A stretch of 48,246 nucleotides of DNA from JBBIJR01 sp037445875 (lineage in GTDB: Bacteria > CLD3 > SB21): contig JBBIJR010000020.1 of the NCBI GenBank assembly GCA_037445875.1, positions 1 through 48,246 on the forward strand, written 5' to 3'. Both the position numbers and the translations under genes were made by a program. Positions 14,084 through 23,444 of this stretch are shown here, piece by piece. The notes below the pieces were generated by a model. The model was not told where the DNA came from. It searched no databases and saw only the letters and a list, made by a program, of their open reading frames with translations. The stretch's first letter is position 1, and every line of letters starts with the position of its first letter.

Positions 14084-16948
14084 CTAGATGCGGTAACTCA
14101 GGCCCAGCGAGAACGTGCGTCCGGTAGAGTATTCATGGAAAATGTAGTCCTCACCTTTGAAGCGAATCACCTTCCGGACTTTGTCGTTCAGCAGGTTCTT
14201 GACGGCCGCCTTCAGTTCGAAGCGCCTCCACAGAGGCTGCGTCACGGTAACACCTACCTCGCTCCTCGGCTGCTCGAACACGTCGGGCAGGGCGCCCGTC
14301 GTCACTTCGGACAACCGCCTGCCGAACCGGTTGTAGGAGAGACCGATCGACGTCTTCGATTTCGGATGGTCGTAACTCACGTCGAGATTGATCAGGTAGG
14401 GGGACTGCCCGCTGAGCGGCCGCGTGTCCTCCGCGTTAGGATCGAACGGCAGGATATTGTTGACATACTCCGAGTCGGGAATGTCCACGGCGGAGCGGAC
14501 CAGGGTCACGTTGGCGCCGACCTGGAAATTCTCGAGGAACGATGCCACCACGCCCAGCCGGCGGCGAAATTCGAGCTCGGCCCCGATCACTTCTCCCCGG
14601 CCGACGTTCTGCACGCCGTAGTAGCGATTGCCGATGTCGTACGTTCGCTCGATCGGATTACGGAAGTGCTTATAAAAGCCGCTGACGGCCAGGATCTCGC
14701 CGGGATTCATGAACCATTCCCACCGCAGGTCCCAGTTGTCGATGACGGTCCTCTGGAGGTTCGGATTACCCACGAACTGGTAATCGCCGATGAACTCGAA
14801 CGAGCCGAACGGAGCCAGTTCCCGGAACGTCGGCCGTGCCAGCGTGCGGCCGTAGGCGGCGCGAACGTTCATGTTGTCGAGCACCTGATAGACGAGATTG
14901 ACCGACGGCAACAGGTCCATGTTGTCAAGAAGACCCTTCGCCTGTGCGGTGTCCTGACTGACGACCTCGAGCGCAGCCTGTTCCAGCCGAGCGCCGCCTA
15001 TCAGCCTCAGCCGCCGCGTCAACGGCCACTCGATCATCGCGTATCCGGCCGCCACATCCTGAGACGCATCGTAGTTGTTCGTCCGCTTGGAAACGTCCTT
15101 TATATAGGACCCAAACAGATACCGGTTGTTGGTGCTGTCCACGATGCCGAGGCTCTCCCCAAAGAACACCTCGGGATCGCCCGTGTAGGCGCCGAGCGCG
15201 GACCATTGGTACTCGAAGCGGCGCTCGCGGAACGTCCGGTCGCCGCTCAACACCGCCGTGCCCAGTTTGATCTTTCCGGACCGGCCGTTCGACGTCCTGA
15301 ACGGGACGGACCAGTCGAGCTGGAGGTTGAGGTTCGTCTCCTCCAGGTCGCGGAAGTAACGCGACGGCCGCTCGTAGAGGTTGGAGCTGATGTTGTAGAC
15401 CGTCCGGTCGTTTTCCGCGTCGTAGAAGTAATCGTCGCTGAAGAACCGAAGGTCCGGATCGTTCTGGTTCGTGCCGGAAAAGGCCAGGTTCCAGTTCAGG
15501 GTCGAGTTCAGCACCGTTTTCAGATAGTGGTCTCCGTGGAACTGGAACGAGCGGAGGTTTCGCTCCGAGTACAGCAGGCTGCGCGTTTCATAGACCGCGT
15601 CGTCGTTGCCGAGCTCGTCGTGCCAGGCCCCGTTCAGATAGCGCGCCACGGACTGGCCGCTCTGCGAGTAGTAATAGTTGGCAGTCACTTCGTGGTGCGG
15701 ATGCGGTTTGAACGACAGCATCAGCAGGCCGCCCCACAGCACTTCGTCCATGCCTCGTGTGTCCGTGAGCCACTGCCGGTTCTCCAACGCATCGGACTCG
15801 TCGACGCTCCCGTTGAGCTGCCATTTTCCCACACGGCCGTTGTCGTAGTACGAAAAGTTCCTCCCGTAACTGAACGTGCCGGAGAAGCCGAGCGGGCGGC
15901 CCATGAGTTCGGTTTGATTGCCGACGGTCAGCGAGAAATTTTGATTCAGCGGCGCCGATCCCGTGTGCGGTGTCATGGAATTTCGAAAGCTCCTGCTGAA
16001 CGCGTCCAGGCGGTACGCCTTTTCCTGATCGTTCCTCGCCGCCTGCGGGGAGGGAATGCTCACCTCGGGGTCCTTGAGCGGACCGGGAATGCTGCGCGAA
16101 CCGTCGTCCATCCCGAGCCAGTCCGTCGACCCACCGGAATACTTGAGGAAGCCACCGTTGAATGTGGACTGGCTGTTCACGGACGCCGAGGAACTCAGCC
16201 GGACGGTGAACTTGTCGGGATAGGTTTTTGTATTCACGTCGACGATGCCGCCGCTGAAGGTCCCCGGTTTATCCGGCGTGAAGGTCTTGATGGTGGTGAT
16301 GTTGTCCAGCAGTCCGGACGGGAACAGATCGAGGTGCACCGCTTTTTTGTCAGGGTCCGCGCTGGGCAATTCAACGCCGTTCAGCTGGGTGTTCGAATAG
16401 CGGTCGCCGAGGCCGCGGATATAGACGTACCGTCCGCCGACCACCGAAGCGCCGGTCACCCTGGTCATGGCGGCCGCCGCGTCCCCGCTGCCCGATTTGG
16501 AGATGGCCTCGGAACTGATCGCGTCGCTGAACGCAACGGCCATCTGGCGGTTCTTCAGGAGCGTCGCTTCATTGTTCTGGATCATGCGCGCTTCGACGAC
16601 CACCTCTTCTCCGACGATCGATTCCGGCTTGATCGCGGCGTCCACGTGGGCGGTCTGTCCGGGGAGGACCTGGACGCCGCTGATGCGCGTCTCCTGGTAG
16701 CTAATGTAGCTGACGACGACCGCATAAACCCCGGGGGCCACCTTTGGAATCAGAAACGAGCCGTCGATGGCGCTGGAGGCACCCATCGTCGTGCCTACTA
16801 TTATTATGTTGGCCCCAATCAGAGGCTCGCCTGTTTCGGCGTCGAGAAGCCTTCCGGCGATTCTGCCGGGCTCCTGCGCGATTGCCGCCGACGGCCATAC
16901 GACCATCGCCAGCCACACGCTTATGCTGCCCAGTAACTTATGATTCAT
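14084..16948 (-). CDS. TonB-dependent receptor with CarboxypepD-regulatory-like N-terminus
   Basis: 954-residue outer-membrane receptor. Signal peptide to about residue 25, a carboxypeptidase-regulatory-like beta-sandwich (GRIAGRLLDAETGEPLIGAN ... GVYAVVVSYISYQ, about 28-115), a plug domain (AMTRVTGASVVGGRYVYIRG, NGVELPSADPDKKAVHLDLF, about 130-250) and a long beta-barrel ending in aromatic-rich TFSLGLSYRI. The layout is that of Bacteroidota-type receptors that take up large or scarce substrates with energy from TonB-ExbBD. The substrate cannot be told; no SusD partner is next to it. It is 123 bp upstream of the T9SS cargo gene on the same strand, so the two could be expressed together. GAGG about 11 nt before the ATG supports the start. 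Confidence 0.93.
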   Translation of the reverse strand: MNHKLLGSISVWLAMVVWPSAAIAQEPGRIAGRLLDAETGEPLIGANIIIVGTTMGASSAIDGSFLIPKVAPGVYAVVVSYISYQETRISGVQVLPGQTAHVDAAIKPESIVGEEVVVEARMIQNNEATLLKNRQMAVAFSDAISSEAISKSGSGDAAAAMTRVTGASVVGGRYVYIRGLGDRYSNTQLNGVELPSADPDKKAVHLDLFPSGLLDNITTIKTFTPDKPGTFSGGIVDVNTKTYPDKFTVRLSSSASVNSQSTFNGGFLKYSGGSTDWLGMDDGSRSIPGPLKDPEVSIPSPQAARNDQEKAYRLDAFSRSFRNSMTPHTGSAPLNQNFSLTVGNQTELMGRPLGFSGTFSYGRNFSYYDNGRVGKWQLNGSVDESDALENRQWLTDTRGMDEVLWGGLLMLSFKPHPHHEVTANYYYSQSGQSVARYLNGAWHDELGNDDAVYETRSLLYSERNLRSFQFHGDHYLKTVLNSTLNWNLAFSGTNQNDPDLRFFSDDYFYDAENDRTVYNISSNLYERPSRYFRDLEETNLNLQLDWSVPFRTSNGRSGKIKLGTAVLSGDRTFRERRFEYQWSALGAYTGDPEVFFGESLGIVDSTNNRYLFGSYIKDVSKRTNNYDASQDVAAGYAMIEWPLTRRLRLIGGARLEQAALEVVSQDTAQAKGLLDNMDLLPSVNLVYQVLDNMNVRAAYGRTLARPTFRELAPFGSFEFIGDYQFVGNPNLQRTVIDNWDLRWEWFMNPGEILAVSGFYKHFRNPIERTYDIGNRYYGVQNVGRGEVIGAELEFRRRLGVVASFLENFQVGANVTLVRSAVDIPDSEYVNNILPFDPNAEDTRPLSGQSPYLINLDVSYDHPKSKTSIGLSYNRFGRRLSEVTTGALPDVFEQPRSEVGVTVTQPLWRRFELKAAVKNLLNDKVRKVIRFKGEDYIFHEYSTGRTFSLGLSYRI

Positions 16949-17139
16949 GTTGAACTTACCTCGATGTTAGGTTGGAGAAGCCACCGATCCAATCCGATAC
17001 CGGATTATAATGGACGGACGTTAGCCGAGGATTAGTGAATTGTTATCGATGCATTGTTTAAAGAATCTACGGCGCAACGCGAGGCTCTTCGATTTGTCGA
17101 GTCGCCCTGACGTTTTGTCAGAAATTCAAGAAAAAATCC

Positions 17140-17168
17140 TTGAAGCGGATATCGGTAAAATCTATATT
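17140..17168 (+). promoter_or_regulatory. Promoter of the gmk operon
   Basis: TTGAAG (17140-17145), a 17-bp spacer and TATATT (17163-17168). The predicted start of transcription is near 17175, which rules out translation from the top of the open frame at 17140. An inverted repeat TTCAAG/CTTGAA with an 8-nt loop overlaps the -35 box and may be an operator. Confidence 0.55.
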
Positions 17169-17205
17169 TACGTTTGAGTTCACTTTACAGAACCGTGAGA
17201 CGCTC

Positions 17206-17775
17206 ATGGCGGGAATGAAATCCAAGGAAGGGAAGTTGATTGTTCTGAGCGCTCCGTCGGGCACCGGCAAGACGGTGATCAAGAACGAACTGCTCCGGCT
17301 CGACCCGACGTTGGTGTTCTCGATTTCCGCCACGACGCGGCCGAAACGGGAGAACGAGCGGGACGGGAAAGACTATTATTTTATTTCCGAGGAGGAGTTC
17401 AAGGACCACATCGAGCACAACGATTTCATCGAGTACAACCATCATTTCAACGCGTACTACGGTACGCTGAAGATGTCGGTGGATCCGGACTTGAAACTGG
17501 GCTCGAATGTGATTATGGACATCGACGTAGTGGGCGCCTTGAACGTCAAGACCCAATACAAGGACCAGTCCGTTCTCATTTTCATCAAACCGCCGTCGAT
17601 GGAGGAACTCAAGAAGCGTCTGCAGGCGCGCGGTACGGAGAACGAAGACAGCCTCCAGCTGCGCCTCGCGAGAGTACAGGAAGAGATGGCAAAAGCCGAC
17701 CGGTTTGACTACGTTGTCGTCAACGATGTGGTCGAGCGCGCGGCCAAAGAGATCATCGAGATCATGCGAAAATAG
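17206..17775 (+). CDS. gmk: Guanylate kinase
   Basis: 189 residues from the ATG at 17206 (another in-frame ATG is at 17215). It phosphorylates GMP to GDP with ATP, an essential step of purine nucleotide synthesis. The P-loop is APSGTGKT at 16-23. The GMP-binding signature follows: ISATTRPKRENERDGKDYYF, then HFNAYYGTLK and VIMDIDVVGALNVK. Length is normal. The promoter at 17140-17168 fits this start. The next gene begins 5 bp after the stop, so gmk leads an operon with a sigma-54 activator and lptE. Confidence 0.95.
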   Translation: MAGMKSKEGKLIVLSAPSGTGKTVIKNELLRLDPTLVFSISATTRPKRENERDGKDYYFISEEEFKDHIEHNDFIEYNHHFNAYYGTLKMSVDPDLKLGSNVIMDIDVVGALNVKTQYKDQSVLIFIKPPSMEELKKRLQARGTENEDSLQLRLARVQEEMAKADRFDYVVVNDVVERAAKEIIEIMRK

Positions 17776-17780
17776 CGGTC

Positions 17781-19064
17781 ATGAACGACCAACCGATCAG
17801 TGCCGAGAATGTTCGAAGCTTTGTTTTGGCCAGCAGCAGCGACGAGATTGAAACGAATCTGCCGTCCATCGGCGAATCGCTGGGCCTTCACGGAGTTTCG
17901 GAGGCCATGCGGGACGTGGTCCGCGATGTCTGCCGGGTGGCGCCGACCGAAGTCTCCGTACTGATCATTGGGGAGAGCGGCACCGGCAAGGACGTCGTGG
18001 CGCGGGCCCTCCATGAGCTGAGCCCGCGGCGACATCGCCCGCTGGTGATCGTCAACAGCGGGGCCATCGCGGAAGGCATTCTCGAAAGCGAGTTGTTCGG
18101 CCACGAGCGCGGCGCCTTTACGGGAGCCGTGTCCGAGCGCAAGGGATACTTCGAAACGGCCAACGGCGGAACGGTATTTCTGGACGAGATCGGCGAGATG
18201 CCGCTCTCCACGCAGGTCAAGCTGCTGCGCGTACTGGAAACCGGCGAGTTCCTCAAAGTCGGCGGTTCCTCCGCGCGGAAAGCGGACGTGCGCGTGCTGG
18301 CCGCAACCAATCGCCATCTCGAGCAGATGGTGCGCCGCGGCGAATTCCGCAAGGATCTGTACTACCGGTTGAAGGCGATCACGCTGCGGCTGCCTCCGCT
18401 GCGCTCCCGCCGGGAAGACATCCCGGTCCTGGTCGAGAAATTCGTGTCGGACTTTACGCAACACACACACGCCGCCTTCCAAGGATTCACTCCGGAAGCG
18501 ATGGACCGCATCGTACAGTACCGCTGGCCCGGCAACGTACGCGAATTGCGCAACTTTGTAGAAAGCGTGATCACGCTCAAACGAAGTGAGACCGTTACAG
18601 AGGAAGACGTGCAGAACAACATCCTGAACTTCAAGGACGTAGACGAACTGGACACCGACGACGGGTTGGACCGGCACCTGCCGGTACCGACCCACGTCTC
18701 TCCGGAGCAGGCCGAACGTGAGCTGTTGTACCGGACGCTGCTTTCGCTGAAGCAGGACGTGACGGACATCAAGCATTTTCTCGCCGCCCAGTTCGGCGGC
18801 GCCAAGCTGCGCAGCGCCGAGGTGCGCGCACCGTCCGAGGCGTACGAAGGCAAAGTGCGCAGCGGCAAGGTCGTCGAGACGGAAGTCTACAACGTGGACG
18901 ACGGCCTCAACGACCGCGAGATGACGCTCAACGAAGCCGAACGCGATCTGATCATCCGGGCGCTGAAAAAATTCGACGGCAAGCGGAGCCTCGCAGCCAA
19001 GTCCCTCGGGCTGTCTGAACGCACGCTGTACCGAAAAATCAAACAATACCATCTGGACCTGTAA
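17781..19064 (+). CDS. Sigma-54-dependent transcriptional activator without receiver domain
   Basis: 427 residues. The AAA+ domain starts near residue 40: Walker A GESGTGKD at 64-71, the sigma-54-contacting loop GAFTGA at 111-116, Walker B GGTVFLDEIGEM, and VRVLAATNRHLE. A linker is followed by a Fis-type helix-turn-helix at the C-terminus (FDGKRSLAAKSLGLSERTLYRKIKQYHLDL, about 395-427). The first 35 residues are too short for a REC, GAF or PAS sensor, so it would be controlled by abundance, by a partner, or be constitutive. It overlaps lptE by one base. The intact GAFTGA says it works with RNA polymerase carrying RpoN. Its targets cannot be read from here. Confidence 0.93.
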   Translation: MNDQPISAENVRSFVLASSSDEIETNLPSIGESLGLHGVSEAMRDVVRDVCRVAPTEVSVLIIGESGTGKDVVARALHELSPRRHRPLVIVNSGAIAEGILESELFGHERGAFTGAVSERKGYFETANGGTVFLDEIGEMPLSTQVKLLRVLETGEFLKVGGSSARKADVRVLAATNRHLEQMVRRGEFRKDLYYRLKAITLRLPPLRSRREDIPVLVEKFVSDFTQHTHAAFQGFTPEAMDRIVQYRWPGNVRELRNFVESVITLKRSETVTEEDVQNNILNFKDVDELDTDDGLDRHLPVPTHVSPEQAERELLYRTLLSLKQDVTDIKHFLAAQFGGAKLRSAEVRAPSEAYEGKVRSGKVVETEVYNVDDGLNDREMTLNEAERDLIIRALKKFDGKRSLAAKSLGLSERTLYRKIKQYHLDL

Positions 19065-19564
19065 TGCGAACCCTGACGCTGACCGCGAGCCTCGCACTCG
19101 GAGCCCTGCTGTGGCCGGGCTGCTCGTACTCGTTCACGGGGGCTAACTTAGGCGGCCTGAAGAACGTGGCCATTCCGGTTTTCGACAATCTGACGTCGGA
19201 ACCCGGCATCCGCGAAAAAATAACCGATGAACTGACCCGGGCGATCCTCGAGGATAACAACTTGAAGGTGACCGACCGGCGGCAGGCGGATGCCGTCCTC
19301 AGCGGAAGGATCACGCGCCTGGAGGATATGCCGTTCACCTTCGAAGGCAGCGGCAGCAACTTCTCGACGACGGACTACAAGGTGACCGTTACGGCATCCG
19401 TGCGATTCGAAAACCTCAAGGAGAAGAAGGTGCTCTGGGAAGAGGAGATTACCGGCTGGGGCCGCTATTCGCTCAGCGGTTCGACTCGCCGCGCCGACGG
19501 CCTCAACGAGGCCATCCGGATGATCACCCAGAACGTTCTGAATAAAGTAGTATCCAACTGGTAA
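19064..19564 (+). CDS. lptE: LptE-like LPS-assembly lipoprotein
   Basis: 166 residues. A hydrophobic leader ends in LLWPGC, a somewhat weak lipobox with the lipidated cysteine at about residue 20. After it comes the family core: SYSFTGANLGGLKNVAIPVFDNLTSEPGIREKITDELTRAIL, then ADAVLSGRITRLEDMPFTF and KVLWEEEITGWGRYS. In known systems LptE plugs the LptD barrel and helps insert lipopolysaccharide in the outer leaflet. The start codon overlaps the stop of the upstream activator (TAATG). A lptD gene is not in the window. FCB-group LptE proteins look like this one; the assignment rests on motif pattern. Confidence 0.82.
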   Translation: MRTLTLTASLALGALLWPGCSYSFTGANLGGLKNVAIPVFDNLTSEPGIREKITDELTRAILEDNNLKVTDRRQADAVLSGRITRLEDMPFTFEGSGSNFSTTDYKVTVTASVRFENLKEKKVLWEEEITGWGRYSLSGSTRRADGLNEAIRMITQNVLNKVVSNW

Positions 19565-19596
19565 TTCTCAACGAAAGGAAACGACAAAAAACCCCC

Positions 19597-21111
19597 ATGA
19601 ACGGTTTAGCTTTTGACCTCGGAACAGGTCTGTTGTTTGCGTATCTGTTCTGCATGCTTGTGTTGTTCGTGTTCAGCATGCACAATTTTATCATGATCTA
19701 TTATTTCCTGAAGCATCGCAAGGACCGGCCGACCCGGAAAAGCGAAGTTCTTTCGCGTCCCCCCTCCGAATGGCCGATGGTGACCGTGCAGCTGCCGATC
19801 TTCAACGAGACCGCCGTCGCCGAGCGGCTCGTTCGCGCCACGGCCGATCTCGATTGGCCGAGGGAACGTCTCGAGATCCAGGTGCTCGACGATTCGACGG
19901 ATGGAACGCTCGACATCACGCGCGCAGCGGTCGAGCGTCTCACCGCGGAAGGGTACCGCGCGCGTTGGTACCACCGCGTCAACCGCAAGGGGTACAAAGC
20001 CGGCGCGCTGCGCGAGGCTCTTTCGGACGCCCGCGGCGATTTTCTGGCCATCTTCGACGCGGACTTCGTACCGGACCGCAATTTTCTGCGCGAGACTATT
20101 CCGTATTTCGAAGCGCCCCGGATCGGGATGGTCCAGACGCGATGGGGCCACCTCAACGAGGACTACTCGCTGCTGACCCAGGCCCAGGCGATCGGCCTGA
20201 ACGGCCACTTTGTCATCCAGCAGCTCGCGCGCAGCCGGGCAGGATTTTTCATCAACTTCAACGGCACCGGCGGCGTGTGGCGGCGAACATGCATCCTCGA
20301 CGCGGGCAACTGGCATGACGACACGCTGACCGAGGACCTGGACCTGTCCTACCGCGCCCAGCTCAAGGGGTGGAAGTTCGTCTACCTCAATCACGTCGTT
20401 TCCCCCGGCGAGCTCCCGGTGGAGATCAATGCGCTCAAGTCCCAGCAGTTCCGGTGGACCAAGGGATCCATCGAGACGGCCAAGAAACTGGTCCCCAAGA
20501 TCCTGCGATCGGAACTGGCCTTATGGCCCAAGATCCAGGCGCTCTTTCACCTCACGGGCAATTTTTCGTACGTGTTCGTGCTGCTGTCGTGCCTGTTGAA
20601 CTCCGCCGTGCTCTTTTTGCACAACGAAAACGGCCGGTTCAATATCATCCTCGACACGATGACCTTCTTCTTCCTCACGATCGTCGGCCTGTTCATTTTC
20701 TACCTGTACTCCGAGAAGACGATCAACCCGAACTGGAAGAAGCGCATGCTGCTCTTTCCCGTCTTCATGATGGGCAGCATCGGCCTCTCGATCAGCAATT
20801 CGAAGGCGGTGCTCGAGGGCTTCTTCAACATCAAGTCGGCGTTCGTGCGCACGCCGAAGTGGGGAGTGCTCAAACGCAGCGAGCGTTGGAACGTGGCGCG
20901 TGGGTTGAGCGACATCCGGATCGACAAGATCGTGTTCCTGGAGATGCTGATGATCGTCTATGCGCTGTCGGCGTCGGCCGTCGGCATTCACAATTACATG
21001 ACGGAAAAGTCGAATTTCATCGGCATGATCTTTTTCAATCTCTGGACGCTGGTCGGATTCTCGATGATCGTGTTTCTGACCTTCAAGCACGAACTGGAAG
21101 CGCGGAATTGA
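19597..21111 (+). CDS. Family 2 glycosyltransferase, cellulose-synthase-like, membrane-bound
   Basis: 504 residues. One N-terminal membrane helix (about 10-32), a cytoplasmic GT-A domain and four C-terminal membrane helices (near 315-335, 350-372, 385-400, 445-500). The processive GT2 signature is complete: D98-D99, D154-A-D156, T245-E-D247 and Q283-Q-F-R-W287. This set is shared with cellulose, mannan and glucan synthases, so it should polymerise or transfer sugars across the inner membrane. No PilZ domain and no Bcs partners are seen. The product is unknown; its place after lptE suggests an envelope glycan or glycolipid. It lies 32 bp after lptE. Confidence 0.92.
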   Translation: MNGLAFDLGTGLLFAYLFCMLVLFVFSMHNFIMIYYFLKHRKDRPTRKSEVLSRPPSEWPMVTVQLPIFNETAVAERLVRATADLDWPRERLEIQVLDDSTDGTLDITRAAVERLTAEGYRARWYHRVNRKGYKAGALREALSDARGDFLAIFDADFVPDRNFLRETIPYFEAPRIGMVQTRWGHLNEDYSLLTQAQAIGLNGHFVIQQLARSRAGFFINFNGTGGVWRRTCILDAGNWHDDTLTEDLDLSYRAQLKGWKFVYLNHVVSPGELPVEINALKSQQFRWTKGSIETAKKLVPKILRSELALWPKIQALFHLTGNFSYVFVLLSCLLNSAVLFLHNENGRFNIILDTMTFFFLTIVGLFIFYLYSEKTINPNWKKRMLLFPVFMMGSIGLSISNSKAVLEGFFNIKSAFVRTPKWGVLKRSERWNVARGLSDIRIDKIVFLEMLMIVYALSASAVGIHNYMTEKSNFIGMIFFNLWTLVGFSMIVFLTFKHELEARN

Positions 21112-21137
21112 TGATCGTCATTTGCTGAGAGGCAATC

Positions 21138-22955
21138 ATGGCTCAATCGAACAAACCCCAGACCCCGGCGGTCGGCCACAAAGAGATCCTGGCCGAGATC
21201 AACCTGATCTCGCAAATCCAGCAGATCGAAACGAAACTGGCCATTCAGCCCACGAGCATGCGCTTTGCCCAGCTGGCGGACGCCTATCTCAGCATGGGCC
21301 AGTACGAAGACGGGATTCGCATCTGCGAGGATGGGCTCCAGCATTTCCCGCACTATGCCACCGCCTACCTCGTGCTGGCACGGGGGTACTACCTGAGCGG
21401 CAACAAGGCCAAGGCGCAGACCGTGCTGGACGGTTTCCTCCACAGTCACCCGGCCCATCTGACGGCACGCAAGATGCTCGCCGACATGGCCCTGGAGGGC
21501 GACGACATCAAAACCGCCGTGTCGCACTACCGTGTGGCGCTGCGCCTCGATCCCCTCAACCGCCAGATCATCCAGACACTCGTCGACCTCAAGGACCAAT
21601 ACCAGAAACTGAAAGGCGGCCAGGCCGGCGAAGAGGAAGAAGAAGAACTTGTGCGGCCGCGGGAACCCCGCCGTGTGAAACCGGCCGTTCCACCGCCGGT
21701 CGAAACTCCGGCCGAGACCGAAACCCCTACGGCATCGGAGGCCGCCGCTGCCAACACGGCGGACGCCAAGAAATCGCTCACCGAGGAAATCGAACAGGTC
21801 GAGGACACGTTCGTCGAGTCCCTCCAACCGGAGCCGGTCCGCGCCGAAGAGGTCGCGCCGCTGCCGAAAAAGGAACGCCCCGAGGACCAGATTCTCACAC
21901 CGGCCTTCGTGGACGACAAGGGCATACTCTATTTCTATGCAGACGAGGAACTATCCTTTGAGCAGTTCAAGCTGCGTTCCGATCTTCAGCGCGACGGCAA
22001 GGCGGTCATCGTGGACCGCAGCGTGCTGGACGCACAGATCGAGGCGCTGAAGAAATCGGCGGCTGAAAAAATCAGAGAGACCGCGGAGAAAACCCCCGCA
22101 GCCGAAAAAGAGCCGTCCATCGAAGACGCAGGCCTCGAAGCCGCCCAGACATCCGCCGTAACCGAGGAGGCCGTTTTCACACGGGAGGAACAGGAAACCG
22201 TTCTGTCCGAGATCGAGATTTCGTACAAAGACTACCTGGACATCGTCACCAGCGAAGAAGAACTGCTCGAGGCGATCTTCACCGACGAGGAGGAAGCGGC
22301 GGAGGCGGTCGAGGAGATCGGAATCCCGGAGATTCTGGACAAGGACCGCCCCGAGCGGCGCGACAGGGACCTTTCGTATGCGGAATACGTGGACTCGCTC
22401 GATGACGACGGCCTGATCGCCGAGGCGACGTTCGGTGAAGAGCCCGGATGGACGCTCGAGCAGTATGCGGCCTATCTGGACGACAGCGAGGAAGCCATCG
22501 ATTTCGAGACGTTCGCGGTCCTCCACGGGGGAGACGGCCTCTGGCCGGATACGCCGGCCGTCACGTCCGCGGAACCGGTCCTGTCGTACCGGGATTATCT
22601 GAGCGGTCCGCTGTCCGAACAAGAACGTACCGCTGCCACGCTGACCGCACCGGCTTCCACCGTCACGGAGTCCGTGCAACCTCAGCCGCAACCGGTGGTC
22701 ACCGAACAACCGGCCGCCCGGACGCACGAAGAAACCCTGCCGCACGGCATGGAAGAGGAAGCCGAGGATGAGGAGATCAACCCCAACGAGATTTCCCTGG
22801 ATCTGGTCGAGAAATTCGCTTCGCGGGGCCAGTTTGGAACGGCGTACAAGGTGTGCCGCATGCTCAAACTGAAAAACCCGACCGACGCCAAGATCGACCG
22901 GAAGATCCTAGAACTGAAACGACTGTATGTCTGGAGTAGTCAATTGGTCGGTTGA
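21138..22955 (+). CDS. TPR protein with acidic repeats
   Basis: 605 residues, no signal peptide. TPR-like helical repeats cover about residues 25-160 (AQLADAYLSMGQYEDGIRIC, AYLVLARGYYLSGNKAKAQT, ARKMLADMALEGDDIKTAVS), with another TPR-like segment at the very end (LVEKFASRGQFGTAYKVCRM). The middle is low-complexity, rich in Glu, Ala, Pro and Thr. It holds a short recurring motif: ISYKDYLDIV, LSYAEYVDSL, TLEQYAAYLDD, LSYRDYLSG. TPRs mediate protein-protein contacts; the middle part looks like a flexible linker with docking motifs. It starts 26 bp after the glycosyltransferase with GAGAGG upstream, so it may be its partner. I know no family with this arrangement. Confidence 0.8.
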   Translation: MAQSNKPQTPAVGHKEILAEINLISQIQQIETKLAIQPTSMRFAQLADAYLSMGQYEDGIRICEDGLQHFPHYATAYLVLARGYYLSGNKAKAQTVLDGFLHSHPAHLTARKMLADMALEGDDIKTAVSHYRVALRLDPLNRQIIQTLVDLKDQYQKLKGGQAGEEEEEELVRPREPRRVKPAVPPPVETPAETETPTASEAAAANTADAKKSLTEEIEQVEDTFVESLQPEPVRAEEVAPLPKKERPEDQILTPAFVDDKGILYFYADEELSFEQFKLRSDLQRDGKAVIVDRSVLDAQIEALKKSAAEKIRETAEKTPAAEKEPSIEDAGLEAAQTSAVTEEAVFTREEQETVLSEIEISYKDYLDIVTSEEELLEAIFTDEEEAAEAVEEIGIPEILDKDRPERRDRDLSYAEYVDSLDDDGLIAEATFGEEPGWTLEQYAAYLDDSEEAIDFETFAVLHGGDGLWPDTPAVTSAEPVLSYRDYLSGPLSEQERTAATLTAPASTVTESVQPQPQPVVTEQPAARTHEETLPHGMEEEAEDEEINPNEISLDLVEKFASRGQFGTAYKVCRMLKLKNPTDAKIDRKILELKRLYVWSSQLVG

Positions 22956-22999
22956 GATCCGGCCGCTTCATCACGTGCAACTGCATCAGGAGACGAATC

Positions 23000-23391
23000 A
23001 TGAATTTCCCAGAGGATCTGCGCCCTATCTCCGCGCCTAGGCGACCCACGAGTGGATCCGGTTTGACGGCAACACGGCCTCCGTCGGCATCACGGACTAC
23101 GCGCAATCGGAACTGGGCGACATCATCTTCATCGAACTTCCATCCATCGGACATGCGGTCAAGGCCGGCGAACCGTTCGGTTCCATCGAAGCGGTCAAGA
23201 CGGTAAGCGACATGTACGCTCCCCTCACCGGAGAAATCAGCGCGGTCAACGAAAAGCTCAAAGACGCTCCGGAAATCATCAATAGCGACTGCTACGGCGA
23301 GGGCTGGATCGTCCGGATCCGGGTGTCCGACCCGTCGGCCCGGGAAGGCCTTTTGACAGCCGCTCAGTACCAGGCATCCATCGGACACTGA
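23000..23391 (+). pseudogene. gcvH: Glycine cleavage H protein, broken by a frameshift and a stop
   Basis: Lipoyl carrier of the glycine cleavage system. The start ATG at 23000 gives MNFPEDLR, which is right for GcvH. The body, in another frame from 23026, reads YLRA, then a TAG stop (23038-23040), then ATHEWIRFDG, TASVGITDYAQSELGDIIF, GSIEAVKTVSDMYAPLTGE with the lipoylated lysine encoded at 23197-23199, and ends ASIGH. Compared with the expected LRYLRATHEW there are two extra bases (CC at 23024-23025) and six extra bases (TAGGCG at 23038-23043). No in-frame start exists after the stop until far into the domain. Either the gene is dead or the assembly has errors here. Confidence 0.85.
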
Positions 23392-23444
23392 TAGAGGAGG
23401 GATATCGTCCCTCTATCCGTCCAAACGCTTTCACACACACCCAC

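Noticed and set aside
14135..16936. Long plus-strand open frame opposite the TonB receptor
   Set aside because: The minus strand encodes a clear receptor with signal peptide; the antisense translation is Arg/Val/His-rich low-complexity sequence.
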